A stretch of DNA of 64,000 nt from Chryseobacterium echinoideorum (GTDB taxonomy: Bacteria > Bacteroidota > Bacteroidia > Flavobacteriales > Weeksellaceae). Numbering within the stretch: position 1 is the stretch's first letter; the number at the start of each line of letters is the position of its first letter. The translations under genes and the position numbers were made by a program. Location of the stretch: contig NZ_VKNW01000008.1 in the NCBI RefSeq assembly GCF_007474535.1, positions 62,001-126,000 of the forward strand. Direction: 5' to 3'. Under the pieces are notes generated by a model. The model made no database searches, had not been told where the DNA came from, and saw nothing but the letters and a program-made list of their open reading frames with translations. Positions 1 through 7,450 of the stretch are shown piece after piece.

Positions 1-2
1 TG

Positions 3-326
3 GGAAATGCTCCCGGAACTGAAAATTTATCTGATGAAGAAAAAAACAGAGTGATGCATATTGCACTTCCAATCGGCAATGATCTTTTGATGGCATCGGA
101 TATTGTTCCGGCTTTCGGACAGACATTGAATGTAGGAAACAACAATTATGTTTCTGTTTTTCCGGAATCCAGAGAAGAAGCAGAGTTGCTTTTTAAAGGT
201 CTTTCTGAAGGCGGAAATATAGAAATGCCTCTTGAAGATCAGTTTTGGGGAGATTATTTCGGGAGTTTTCAGGATAAATACGGAGTGCATTGGATGATTA
301 ATTATAACGAAGAATACACAAAATAG
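3..326 (+). CDS. VOC family (PhnB/glyoxalase-like) protein, 5'-truncated by the window edge
   Basis: The reading frame is open from base 3 to the stop at 326, so the gene starts outside the window and only the C-terminal ~107 residues are seen. The tail carries the PhnB-type ending 'FWGDYFGSFQDKYGVHW' followed by a short acidic end. In this family (3-demethylubiquinone methyltransferase-like / PhnB) that region closes the second beta-alpha-beta-beta-beta unit. The fold is known; substrate and activity cannot be told from sequence. It stands at the left end of a + strand run of small VOC, SRPBCC and SDR genes that looks like a group of accessory cytosolic proteins. Confidence 0.8.
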   Translation, partial: GNAPGTENLSDEEKNRVMHIALPIGNDLLMASDIVPAFGQTLNVGNNNYVSVFPESREEAELLFKGLSEGGNIEMPLEDQFWGDYFGSFQDKYGVHWMINYNEEYTK

Positions 327-481
327 TCCTACCTTTATTAAATTATACTGCGTTGGAAGCGTGAATGTAACTGTTACTTTCTATTTTTACAATTCTCTGT
401 AATTAATTCTAATAAAAAAACATGAGTTAATAATTACAATAGGATGTGTGGAAAACGTAAATTCAAATAAAAAATAATATT

Positions 482-895
482 ATGGAACCTATAAAAATAG
501 AGATTACTATTTTAGCTCCCGTTGAAAAAGTCTGGAATTATTATAATGATCCGCAGCATATCAAGCAGTGGAATTTTGCACACGAATCATGGGAATGTCC
601 AAGTTCAGAAAACGATCTTCGTGTGGGAGGAAAGTTTAAACACAGAATGGAAGCAAAAGATAAAAGTTTCGGATTTGATTTTGAAGGAACTTATGACGAA
701 GTTGTTTTGAATCAAAGAATTAAATATCATCTTGAAGATGGAAGAAAGGTTGACATCATTTTCGATGAAGTTGATAACAATACAACAAATGTTGAGATAA
801 CTTTTGATCCTGAAAACCAAAATTCTGCAGAAATGCAGCGGGAAGGTTGGTATTCTATACTGGATAATTTCCACAAGCATGTAGAAAACAATTAG
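482..895 (+). CDS. SRPBCC / AHSA1 domain protein
   Basis: 137 residues, the usual length of a stand-alone START-like SRPBCC protein. It opens with 'IKIEITILAPVEKVWNYYND', the typical first strand and helix of the AHSA1 (Aha1 C-terminal-like) family, and ends with a long amphipathic helix (WYSILDNFHKHVE). Such proteins form a hydrophobic cavity that binds small ligands; the ligand is unknown here. No signal peptide or membrane segment. Two further SRPBCC genes follow at 3084 and 3537, but these are not close copies of it. Confidence 0.85.
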   Translation: MEPIKIEITILAPVEKVWNYYNDPQHIKQWNFAHESWECPSSENDLRVGGKFKHRMEAKDKSFGFDFEGTYDEVVLNQRIKYHLEDGRKVDIIFDEVDNNTTNVEITFDPENQNSAEMQREGWYSILDNFHKHVENN

Positions 896-927
896 CAATT
901 TCTTCTCACATGATCAATTTGGTAATC

Positions 928-1161
928 ATGGCAAAGAGTTTACGACCGTTTTCACAAGCGGGTCAACAGCAACAGGATTTGTTCTTGAAGGGGCTTATCG
1001 CAGCTCCTGCAAGACGTGCTTTAGCAAATGAGAAAATAGATTCACTGGAAAAGCTTTCAAGATATTCAGAAAAAGAAATTATGCAGCTTCATGGGTTCGG
1101 AAAAAATGCTATGCAAAAACTGAAAGCTCATATGCGCGAAAATCATATCTATTTTAAATAG
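928..1161 (+). CDS. small helix-hairpin-helix protein (RNA polymerase alpha CTD-like)
   Basis: About 77 residues from the ATG at 928 (MAKSLRPF); an upstream in-frame ATG at 910 would add six residues that look less natural. The C-terminal half, with 'SLEKLSRYSEKEIMQLHGFG' and 'AMQKLKAHM', has the pattern of the helix-hairpin-helix in the C-terminal domain of RNA polymerase alpha. That fold binds DNA or protein non-specifically. It is not rpoA, because there is no assembly domain. Role unknown; a small DNA-associated protein is an inference from the fold. Confidence 0.7.
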   Translation: MAKSLRPFSQAGQQQQDLFLKGLIAAPARRALANEKIDSLEKLSRYSEKEIMQLHGFGKNAMQKLKAHMRENHIYFK

Positions 1162-1231
1162 CTCATACATTTATTTTAATGATGAAATGTTTTTAAAATC
1201 ATAATAACACTATTTTCAAACTAAAAATAAT

Positions 1232-2098
1232 ATGAACAATAATATTTTCCCATGCCTATGGTACGATGGTGATGCGAAAAAATCTGCAGATTTTTACTGT
1301 ACAATATTTGACGGAAAAATTACTGCAGATACACCTATGGTAATCAATATAGAGCTTTTTGGTCAAAAATTTATGTTGTTGAATGGCGGACCACATTTTA
1401 CAAAAAATGCTTCGGTTTCATTCATGATTATGTGTCAGACGGAAGATGAGGTTCAGAGATATTGGGATGAGCTGGTTGTTGACGGAATAGTTTTAATGGA
1501 AGTAGGTGAGTACCCTTGGAGTAAAAAATATGGCTGGGTTCGTGACAGATTTGGTGTAACATGGCAGATTTATCTGGACGAAAACGAAGATGTGGAGCAG
1601 AAAATTATTCCGACATTGATGTTTATCCATCAGAATAATGGCAAAGCGATGAAAGCGATGGAATTTTACACAAAAATTTTTCCTGATTCCAAAATTGGAA
1701 ATATTCTGAAATATGGAGACGGAGTAGGGAATGAAACTCATGAAATTCCTGAAAATGTGCAGCACGCTCACTTTGAAATAGACGGATATACTTTGTTTTG
1801 TATGGATAATTCTTATGACCATCAGTTTGATTTTAATGAAGGAATTTCCATGGTTGTGATGACAGATAATCAGGAGCAGACAGATTATTTCTGGAATAGC
1901 TTGATAAGCAATGGAGGCAGAGAAAGTATGTGCGGATGGCTGAAAGACCACTTCGGATTCAGTTGGCAGATTGTTCCTAAAAGATTGATAGAATTGATGA
2001 GTGATGCAGATCAGGAGAAAGCGCAAAAAGTAGCAATGGCAATGATGAAAATGCAGAAAATTGTCATTCAGGATTTGGAAGACGCTTACAATTCTTGA
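1232..2098 (+). CDS. tandem VOC (PhnB / 3-demethylubiquinone methyltransferase-like) protein
   Basis: 288 residues made of two PhnB-type VOC units, roughly residues 4-115 and 128-255. Each begins with an FYTxIF-type helix after a short strand ('SADFYCTIFDGKI', 'AMEFYTKIFPDSKI') and each ends in a W-x-D-F/H-G-W-Q motif ('VRDRFGVTWQIY', 'LKDHFGFSWQIVP'). A C-terminal helix rich in Met and Gln follows (residues 262-288). Proteins of this fold bind metals or small substrates, but the family is poorly characterised, so no reaction can be given. The partial gene at base 3 belongs to the same superfamily. Confidence 0.85.
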   Translation: MNNNIFPCLWYDGDAKKSADFYCTIFDGKITADTPMVINIELFGQKFMLLNGGPHFTKNASVSFMIMCQTEDEVQRYWDELVVDGIVLMEVGEYPWSKKYGWVRDRFGVTWQIYLDENEDVEQKIIPTLMFIHQNNGKAMKAMEFYTKIFPDSKIGNILKYGDGVGNETHEIPENVQHAHFEIDGYTLFCMDNSYDHQFDFNEGISMVVMTDNQEQTDYFWNSLISNGGRESMCGWLKDHFGFSWQIVPKRLIELMSDADQEKAQKVAMAMMKMQKIVIQDLEDAYNS

Positions 2099-2219
2099 AT
2101 ATTTGGATGAAAGCTGGAAGTAATATTAAGTCTGAAAATAACTTCTAAAATCCAACTTCAATCATTGAACTTTTTCGCTTCGGCTTGCTGTTTGATAGTA
2201 TTCATGAAAAGATTTGCTT

Positions 2220-3053
2220 ATGAAAACACAGAACAAGTCAGATGCTAAGTCAAAAGTTCCAAAGGAAGGTCTTTTCCCTCAAATTATTCGAGAAAATTAT
2301 AAAGGAAGCGAGAAATTACTCCATAAAAAAGCTCTGATTTCCGGCGGAGACAGCGGAATCGGACAAGCAGTGGCAGTGCATTTTGCCAGAGAAGGAGCAG
2401 ATGTTGCCATCATTTATAAAGAAAGTGATGACGATGCTAAAGAAACACAAAAACTGGTAGAAAAAGAAGGTCAGAAATGTCTATTGTTAAAAGGAGATAT
2501 TTCCAAAAAAGCTTTTAGGACTAAGTGTTTGGATAGAATTAAAAATGAATGGAAGACATTGGATATTCTCGTTAACAATGCTGCAATTCAGTTTCCAAAA
2601 AGTGATGTTGATCAAATTACCGATGAGCAGATTAAAGAAACTTTTGATGTGAATATACTCTCAATGATCTCTTTTACCCGTGATTGTCTTGAATTAATGA
2701 AAAAAGGGGCAAGAATTATCTGTACCACATCTGTTACAGCATACCGAGGGAGCGATCATTTAATTGATTATTCTTCTACAAAAGGGGCAATAGCAACTTT
2801 TATACGTTCATTGGCAACCAATATTGCAGAGAAAGGAATTCTGGTAAATGGAATTGCTCCGGGTCCGATCTGGACACCCCTTGTGAAAGAGACGTTTGAT
2901 GATCTATCTACTTTTGGGAAAGATAATCCTCTAAAAAGAGCAGGACAGCCTTCAGAAGTTGCGCCGGCTTATGTTTTTCTTGCTTCAGAAGATTCCAGTT
3001 TTATTACAGGAGAAATTATTCATATCAATGGAGGAGATTTCGTGGGAGGATAA
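2220..3053 (+). CDS. SDR family oxidoreductase
   Basis: 277 residues from the ATG at 2220; a TTG six bases upstream is a less likely start. Classical short-chain dehydrogenase layout with an N-terminal extension: dinucleotide-binding GGDSGIG (about residues 42-48), NNAA (a variant of NNAG) near residue 120, and the catalytic Y-S-S-T-K near residue 190, preceded by the SVTAY serine. The PGPIWTPL segment is typical of the YhxC/YhdF-like general-stress SDRs that carry such an extension. It most likely acts on a small aldehyde, ketone or sugar with NAD(P)(H); the substrate is unknown. It sits among SRPBCC and VOC genes. Confidence 0.88.
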   Translation: MKTQNKSDAKSKVPKEGLFPQIIRENYKGSEKLLHKKALISGGDSGIGQAVAVHFAREGADVAIIYKESDDDAKETQKLVEKEGQKCLLLKGDISKKAFRTKCLDRIKNEWKTLDILVNNAAIQFPKSDVDQITDEQIKETFDVNILSMISFTRDCLELMKKGARIICTTSVTAYRGSDHLIDYSSTKGAIATFIRSLATNIAEKGILVNGIAPGPIWTPLVKETFDDLSTFGKDNPLKRAGQPSEVAPAYVFLASEDSSFITGEIIHINGGDFVGG

Positions 3054-3083
3054 TTCAGTTTTTTGTATAAAATATTTATTAAA

Positions 3084-3512
3084 ATGAAAAAATTACACTA
3101 CCAAATAAAAATAAATGCCGAGCCGGAAAAAGTGTGGACGACTCTTTGGGAAGATATGCATTACAGGCAGTGGAGTTCCGCCTTTTGTAAAGGATCATTC
3201 TATCAGGGAACTCTGGATGAAGGATCAACCGTAAAGTTTTTCGATCCCGAAAATAATGGTATGTATAGCCAAGTGATAAAAAATGTTCCCAATCAGGAAA
3301 TGGTATTTCTTCATCAGGGTGAAATTCATGATGGAATTGAGGTTCCTCAGGATTGGGAAAATGCTACCGAATCGTATGTTTTGCAAGAATTTAATAATGA
3401 AACATTTCTGAAAGTGGAAGTGAACTCTTCTGAAGAATTTGAAAAGTTTTTTGAAGAAGCGTTTCCCAAAGCATTACAGAATGTGAAAAACCTTGCCGAA
3501 AACCAACTTTGA
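3084..3512 (+). CDS. SRPBCC domain protein
   Basis: 142 residues from the ATG at 3084 (MKKLHYQIKINAEPEKVW); an in-frame TTG 21 bases upstream is less likely. The opening strand and 'AEPEKVWTTLWEDMHYRQW' are typical of SRPBCC/AHSA1 proteins, and the end 'FPKALQNVKNLAE' is the closing helix. It is clearly related to the next gene (3537), which shares the same ending, so the pair probably arose by tandem duplication. It starts about 30 bases after the SDR stop, so the two may be co-transcribed. Ligand unknown. Confidence 0.83.
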   Translation: MKKLHYQIKINAEPEKVWTTLWEDMHYRQWSSAFCKGSFYQGTLDEGSTVKFFDPENNGMYSQVIKNVPNQEMVFLHQGEIHDGIEVPQDWENATESYVLQEFNNETFLKVEVNSSEEFEKFFEEAFPKALQNVKNLAENQL

Positions 3513-3536
3513 TTTATAATATTTTAAAATAATAAT

Positions 3537-3980
3537 ATGGAAACTTTATCGTACGAAATTGTAATCAATGCTTCTAAAGAGAAAGTTTGGGATGTTCTCT
3601 GGAGCGATAAAACCTATGGAGAATGGACACAGTTCTTCGGCGCAGGCTCACAAATGAGAACAGACTGGGCGGTAGGAGGAAAAACTTATTTCCTCAATGC
3701 TGAAGGAGAAGGAATGGTTTCTACTATTGATAGTCTCGAAAAGCCCGATCAGATTATTTTTAAACATTTGGGAATGGTAGATAAAAACGGAAATGAAGAT
3801 ACCCAAAGTAAAGAAATCATGGAGTGGAGCGGATGTTTTGAAAAATATATTCTCATTGATTATGATGGGAAAACAAAGCTTCATACAGAAGTGCAAACTC
3901 ATAAACAATGGGAAGACCACATGAATATGGGTTTTACAAAAGGCTTAGAGATGGTGAAGAATCTCGCAGAAAATTTTTAA
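3537..3980 (+). CDS. SRPBCC domain protein (tandem paralogue)
   Basis: 147 residues. The N-terminus 'LSYEIVINASKEKVWDVLW' and the C-terminus 'GFTKGLEMVKNLAENF' match the preceding gene closely in pattern, which supports a tandem duplication. START-like ligand-binding fold, no export signal. Only 24 bases separate it from the upstream gene, and an intrinsic terminator follows at 3994, so SDR-SRPBCC-SRPBCC is probably one transcription unit. Function unknown. Confidence 0.83.
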   Translation: METLSYEIVINASKEKVWDVLWSDKTYGEWTQFFGAGSQMRTDWAVGGKTYFLNAEGEGMVSTIDSLEKPDQIIFKHLGMVDKNGNEDTQSKEIMEWSGCFEKYILIDYDGKTKLHTEVQTHKQWEDHMNMGFTKGLEMVKNLAENF

Positions 3981-3993
3981 TAAGATCAAAATA

Positions 3994-4019
3994 AAGGAGG
4001 TTTAGTATAACCTCTTTTT
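3994..4019 (+). terminator. intrinsic terminator after the SRPBCC genes
   Basis: GAGGTT / AACCTC stem with a six-base loop, followed by TTTTT, 14 bases after the SRPBCC stop codon. Confidence 0.7.
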
Positions 4020-4070
4020 ATTTATTTTAAAATAATTTTGGAAATTTAAACAGGTAAATTATCATTGTCT

Positions 4071-4526
4071 ATGAAATTATTAAGCATCCTTTTTATAACA
4101 TTTATTGTAGCGCTTTTAGCCACCAAAATAATTCAGGGAGATTGGAATTTTATATTTTCAGGAAATCTTGGGATGGCAGTTTTTATTATTTTTACAGGAT
4201 TATCTCACTTTAAATTTCAGAGAGGAATGGCAATGATGATACCTGATTTCATTTCGGCAAAAATGTTTTGGGTTTATTTTACGGGAATTTTAGAAATTGC
4301 AGCAGGAATTGGCTTAATGATTCCTTCTTTAAGAATGATGACGGCATTGCTTTTAATTATTTTTCTGATATTGGTATTTGTTGCCAATGTTAATTCTTCT
4401 AAAAAAAATATCAATATTTTTAAAGCAGATTTTTCAGGACCGGGAATGGGTTATTTGTATAAAGAGCGGTTACCTATGCAGCTCATTCTCATTGCATGGA
4501 CTTGGTTCTTCGGAATTTACCTGTGA
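4071..4526 (+). CDS. DoxX-like small membrane protein
   Basis: 151 residues from the ATG at 4071 (a TTG lies two codons upstream). About four hydrophobic segments are visible: residues 3-20, 31-48, 66-85 and 89-108, with a last one near the C-terminus. The core 'FTGLSHF' and 'YFTGILEIAAGIGLMIP' resembles the DoxX/DoxD-like family, whose members are inner-membrane proteins sometimes linked to thiol or quinone redox stress. The match is to the general pattern only, and the actual role is unknown. Flanked by terminators on both sides, so probably monocistronic. Confidence 0.7.
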   Translation: MKLLSILFITFIVALLATKIIQGDWNFIFSGNLGMAVFIIFTGLSHFKFQRGMAMMIPDFISAKMFWVYFTGILEIAAGIGLMIPSLRMMTALLLIIFLILVFVANVNSSKKNINIFKADFSGPGMGYLYKERLPMQLILIAWTWFFGIYL

Positions 4527-4551
4527 TTAATGCAAAAAAATGATAGATTGT

Positions 4552-4592
4552 AAAGTCTGATTTTGATAAATTTGAAATCAGACTTTTCAATT
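4552..4592 (+). terminator. intrinsic terminator after the DoxX-like gene
   Basis: Perfect 12-bp stem, AAAGTCTGATTT paired with AAATCAGACTTT around an 11-base loop, followed by a T-rich stretch; lies between the DoxX-like gene and purB. Confidence 0.75.
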
Positions 4593-4614
4593 TTCAACTC
4601 TCGCAGAAAATCTT

Positions 4615-4622
4615 TATTTTTG
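4615..4622 (+). promoter_or_regulatory. candidate -7 element for purB
   Basis: TATTTTTG matches the Bacteroidota -7 consensus TAnnTTTG and lies 25 bases before the purB ATG. The -33 position reads TTTC instead of TTTG, so this is a partial match. Confidence 0.35.
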
Positions 4623-4646
4623 CATATCTAAAAGTAAAAGTAAAGA

Positions 4647-6074
4647 ATGAATTCCTACAAAAATCCATTGGAAGAGCGCTACTCCAGTGAAGAAATGTTA
4701 TTTAACTTCTCACATAATAACAAATTCCAAAATTGGAGAAAGCTTTGGATTGCTCTCGCTGAAATTGAAAAAGACCTGGGTCTTGATATCACGGATGAGC
4801 AGATTGCAGAGTTGAAAGCCAATGCTGAAAATATTGATTATGACAAAGCAGCGGAATACGAGAAAAAATTCCGACACGATGTAATGGCTCACGTTCATGC
4901 TTATGGTGATGTTGCACCTTCAGCAAAGGGAATCATTCACTTGGGAGCAACTTCGGCATTTGTAGGAGACAATACAGACTTAATTCAGATCCGTGACGGA
5001 CTTTTAATCTTAAAGAAAAAGTTGGTTAACGTCATGAAAAATCTTGCTGATTTTGCCATTCAGTACAAAGATTTGCCTACTTTAGGTTTCACACATTTTC
5101 AACCGGCTCAGTTAACGACTGTCGGAAAAAGAGCGACTCTTTGGTTACAAAGTCTGGTTCTTGACATCGAAGAGCTTGATTTTTTCCTTGAAACTCTACG
5201 TTTCAGAGGCGTAAAAGGAACTACCGGAACTGCAGCAAGTTTCCTTGAGCTTTTCAACGGAGACTATTCTAAAGTAAAACATTTAGATAAAGAACTGTCA
5301 AAAAGATTCGGTTTCGAAAAAGTTTTCGGCGTTTCCGGACAGACTTACGACAGAAAAATTGATGCGAAAGTCGTGGCTTTATTAGGAAATATTGCTCAAT
5401 CTGCACATAAATTCACCAATGATTTACGTTTACTTCAAAATTTGAAAGAAATTGAAGAACCATTCGAGAAAAATCAGATCGGTTCATCGGCAATGGCTTA
5501 CAAGCGTAATCCAATGAGGAGTGAAAGAATCGGAGCATTGGCAAAATATGTGATGTCATTGACGACAAGTTCTGCAATGGTTGCTTCAACACAATGGTTT
5601 GAAAGAACATTGGATGATTCTGCAAACAAGAGATTAACGATTCCTCAGGCTTTCTTAGCAGTTGATGCCATTCTATTGATTTGGAACAATATTATGAACG
5701 GAATTGTGGTTTATCCGAACAGAGTCAACAAGCACATTATGGAAGAACTTCCTTTCATGGCGACAGAATATATCATCATGGAAGAAGTGAAAGCTGGTGG
5801 TGACCGTCAGGAAATCCATGAAGTGATCAGAGTTCACTCAATGGAAGCTTCTAAACAAGTAAAAGAAGAGGGTAAAGAAAACGACCTTATCGAAAGAATC
5901 TTAAATGACGATTCTTTAAAACTGGATAAATCAAAATTGAAAGAGGTTCTTGATCCTAAAAACTTTATTGGTTTTGCACCTATTCAAACGGAGGAATTCA
6001 TTGCTAATGAAGTTCAGCCGATTATTGACACCAACAAAGATTTGATTGGTCTGGAAGCTGATCTTAAAGTATAA
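4647..6074 (+). CDS. purB: adenylosuccinate lyase
   Basis: 475 residues, full length for the family. PurB catalyses two eliminations of fumarate in purine synthesis: SAICAR to AICAR, and adenylosuccinate to AMP. The fumarase/aspartase-superfamily signature is present as GSSAMAYKRNP near residue 280, with the flexible catalytic-serine loop. The first catalytic histidine region is seen in HLGATSAFVGDN and the second in FTHFQPAQ. It is cytosolic and acts as a homotetramer in known members. A hairpin follows the stop. purL, another purine gene, lies 1.4 kb downstream on the same strand. Confidence 0.97.
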   Translation: MNSYKNPLEERYSSEEMLFNFSHNNKFQNWRKLWIALAEIEKDLGLDITDEQIAELKANAENIDYDKAAEYEKKFRHDVMAHVHAYGDVAPSAKGIIHLGATSAFVGDNTDLIQIRDGLLILKKKLVNVMKNLADFAIQYKDLPTLGFTHFQPAQLTTVGKRATLWLQSLVLDIEELDFFLETLRFRGVKGTTGTAASFLELFNGDYSKVKHLDKELSKRFGFEKVFGVSGQTYDRKIDAKVVALLGNIAQSAHKFTNDLRLLQNLKEIEEPFEKNQIGSSAMAYKRNPMRSERIGALAKYVMSLTTSSAMVASTQWFERTLDDSANKRLTIPQAFLAVDAILLIWNNIMNGIVVYPNRVNKHIMEELPFMATEYIIMEEVKAGGDRQEIHEVIRVHSMEASKQVKEEGKENDLIERILNDDSLKLDKSKLKEVLDPKNFIGFAPIQTEEFIANEVQPIIDTNKDLIGLEADLKV

Positions 6075-6077
6075 ATG

Positions 6078-6105
6078 ATATGCAGTCTTCTGGCTGCATA
6101 TTTTA
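6078..6105 (+). terminator. probable intrinsic terminator after purB
   Basis: ATATGCAG / CTGCATAT stem with an 8-base loop and a short TTTT run, starting three bases after the purB stop. The T-run is short, so termination may be partial. Confidence 0.5.
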
Positions 6106-6114
6106 TGAGCCTAC

Positions 6115-7440
6115 ATGAAGGATAAAATTAATATTATATTTATTTTTTTTACAGTAGTCATTTCAAGATTACCATTTATCTGGAATAGTCCGGGATTGGA
6201 TCTTGATAATTGGCTTGTACTTCAGACGGGAAAGAAAATTCACGAGACTGGAATTTACAGAGCATCACGACTTCCGGGTTATCCGATTTCAGAATATTTG
6301 GCTTCGTTTTTTGGAAATTCGGCTTGGCTTGTTCTTACTATTTTAAGTGTATTATTCACAGCTTTTTGTTGTGTAACTTTTTACAAAATACTAGAGCATT
6401 TTGATGTAAAAGATAAAATTATGGCTGCATTGGCTCTTGGCTTTGTGCAATCTGTTTTTATAGCATCTACAAGCAATATGGAATATCTGTGGAGTCTATT
6501 TTTCCTCTTGTCAGGAATATGGCTTATTTTAAAAAGATATATTGTTTGGGCAGGATTATCCCTAGGATTAATGATAAGTACAAGATTTACAAATGTCTTA
6601 TTGTTATTGCCCATTTTGTACTTTTTGTATTTTAACGTCAAGATTAGATCTTTAAAAGACTATTTTTTGATATTTGGAGTTGCATTATCAACTTTTGCCA
6701 TAGTTTTTATTCCGGTTTTTAATAAGTATTCATTGAATATTTTCCCGGATGTAGGAGAAAGTACAGTTGATATCAAAAGTATCATAAGTCAGTACACATT
6801 GTATATTTATGGTGTTTTAGGACTTTTAGGGCTTTTAATAGGTTTAATTTATATAATTGTCCAAAAAGATTTAGCCAAAAATTTTCAGAAAAGTAAAGAA
6901 ATTTTGATTTTTTCAGGCTTAATGATTTTGATAACAAGCTTCTTATATTTAAAATTTCCATTTGAAAGTTATTATAATATACCACTTATTCCGTTTGTAA
7001 TATTAGTTTTGGTGTTTCTGATTCAGAATAAAATGGTAAAGAATATTATATTTTCTTTGTTCATTTTAAGTCCGTTTGCTATCTATGTAAGCTCAAATAA
7101 AGTTCAGTTTACAGGAACTGTTTTTGTTAACGAGAAAATGGAAAACGATTTTTTAGATTATACAAAATCAATTCATAATCAGTTTTCAAAAATTAAAAAT
7201 GATAAAAAATTATTGGTGACAGGCGGTTTTTACAACTGTTATCTATATAATTACCCCAATAATAAAAGAAATATAAAAGTGTACGAAAGACCTACGGTTG
7301 ATCTTTTAAAATATTATATTTCAGAAGGATATAAAATATATTATCCAATTGCAGTTAAAGAAGAAATTAAAGATTTCCATCAATATGATATTTCAGAATG
7401 TGGACAGGGAATCTTAACTGAATTCAATTTTGATCGATAA
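6115..7440 (+). CDS. multi-spanning membrane protein, GT-C glycosyltransferase-like
   Basis: 441 residues with about ten hydrophobic segments in the first 335 residues and a soluble C-terminal tail of about 100. The first periplasmic loop contains 'NSPGLDLDNWLVLQTGKK', an acidic motif in the place where GT-C (GT39/ArnT/PMT-like) enzymes keep their catalytic Asp. Those enzymes move a sugar from a lipid carrier to a lipid or protein acceptor at the outer face of the inner membrane. The assignment rests on topology and this loop only. The gene is more AT-rich than purB and purL, between which it sits; purL starts 10 bases after its stop. Confidence 0.55.
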   Translation: MKDKINIIFIFFTVVISRLPFIWNSPGLDLDNWLVLQTGKKIHETGIYRASRLPGYPISEYLASFFGNSAWLVLTILSVLFTAFCCVTFYKILEHFDVKDKIMAALALGFVQSVFIASTSNMEYLWSLFFLLSGIWLILKRYIVWAGLSLGLMISTRFTNVLLLLPILYFLYFNVKIRSLKDYFLIFGVALSTFAIVFIPVFNKYSLNIFPDVGESTVDIKSIISQYTLYIYGVLGLLGLLIGLIYIIVQKDLAKNFQKSKEILIFSGLMILITSFLYLKFPFESYYNIPLIPFVILVLVFLIQNKMVKNIIFSLFILSPFAIYVSSNKVQFTGTVFVNEKMENDFLDYTKSIHNQFSKIKNDKKLLVTGGFYNCYLYNYPNNKRNIKVYERPTVDLLKYYISEGYKIYYPIAVKEEIKDFHQYDISECGQGILTEFNFDR

Positions 7441-7450
7441 AAAAGTAAAA

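Noticed and set aside
1493..2026. 177-codon open frame on minus opposite the tandem VOC gene
   Set aside because: Antisense shadow; the + strand gene has clear domain motifs.
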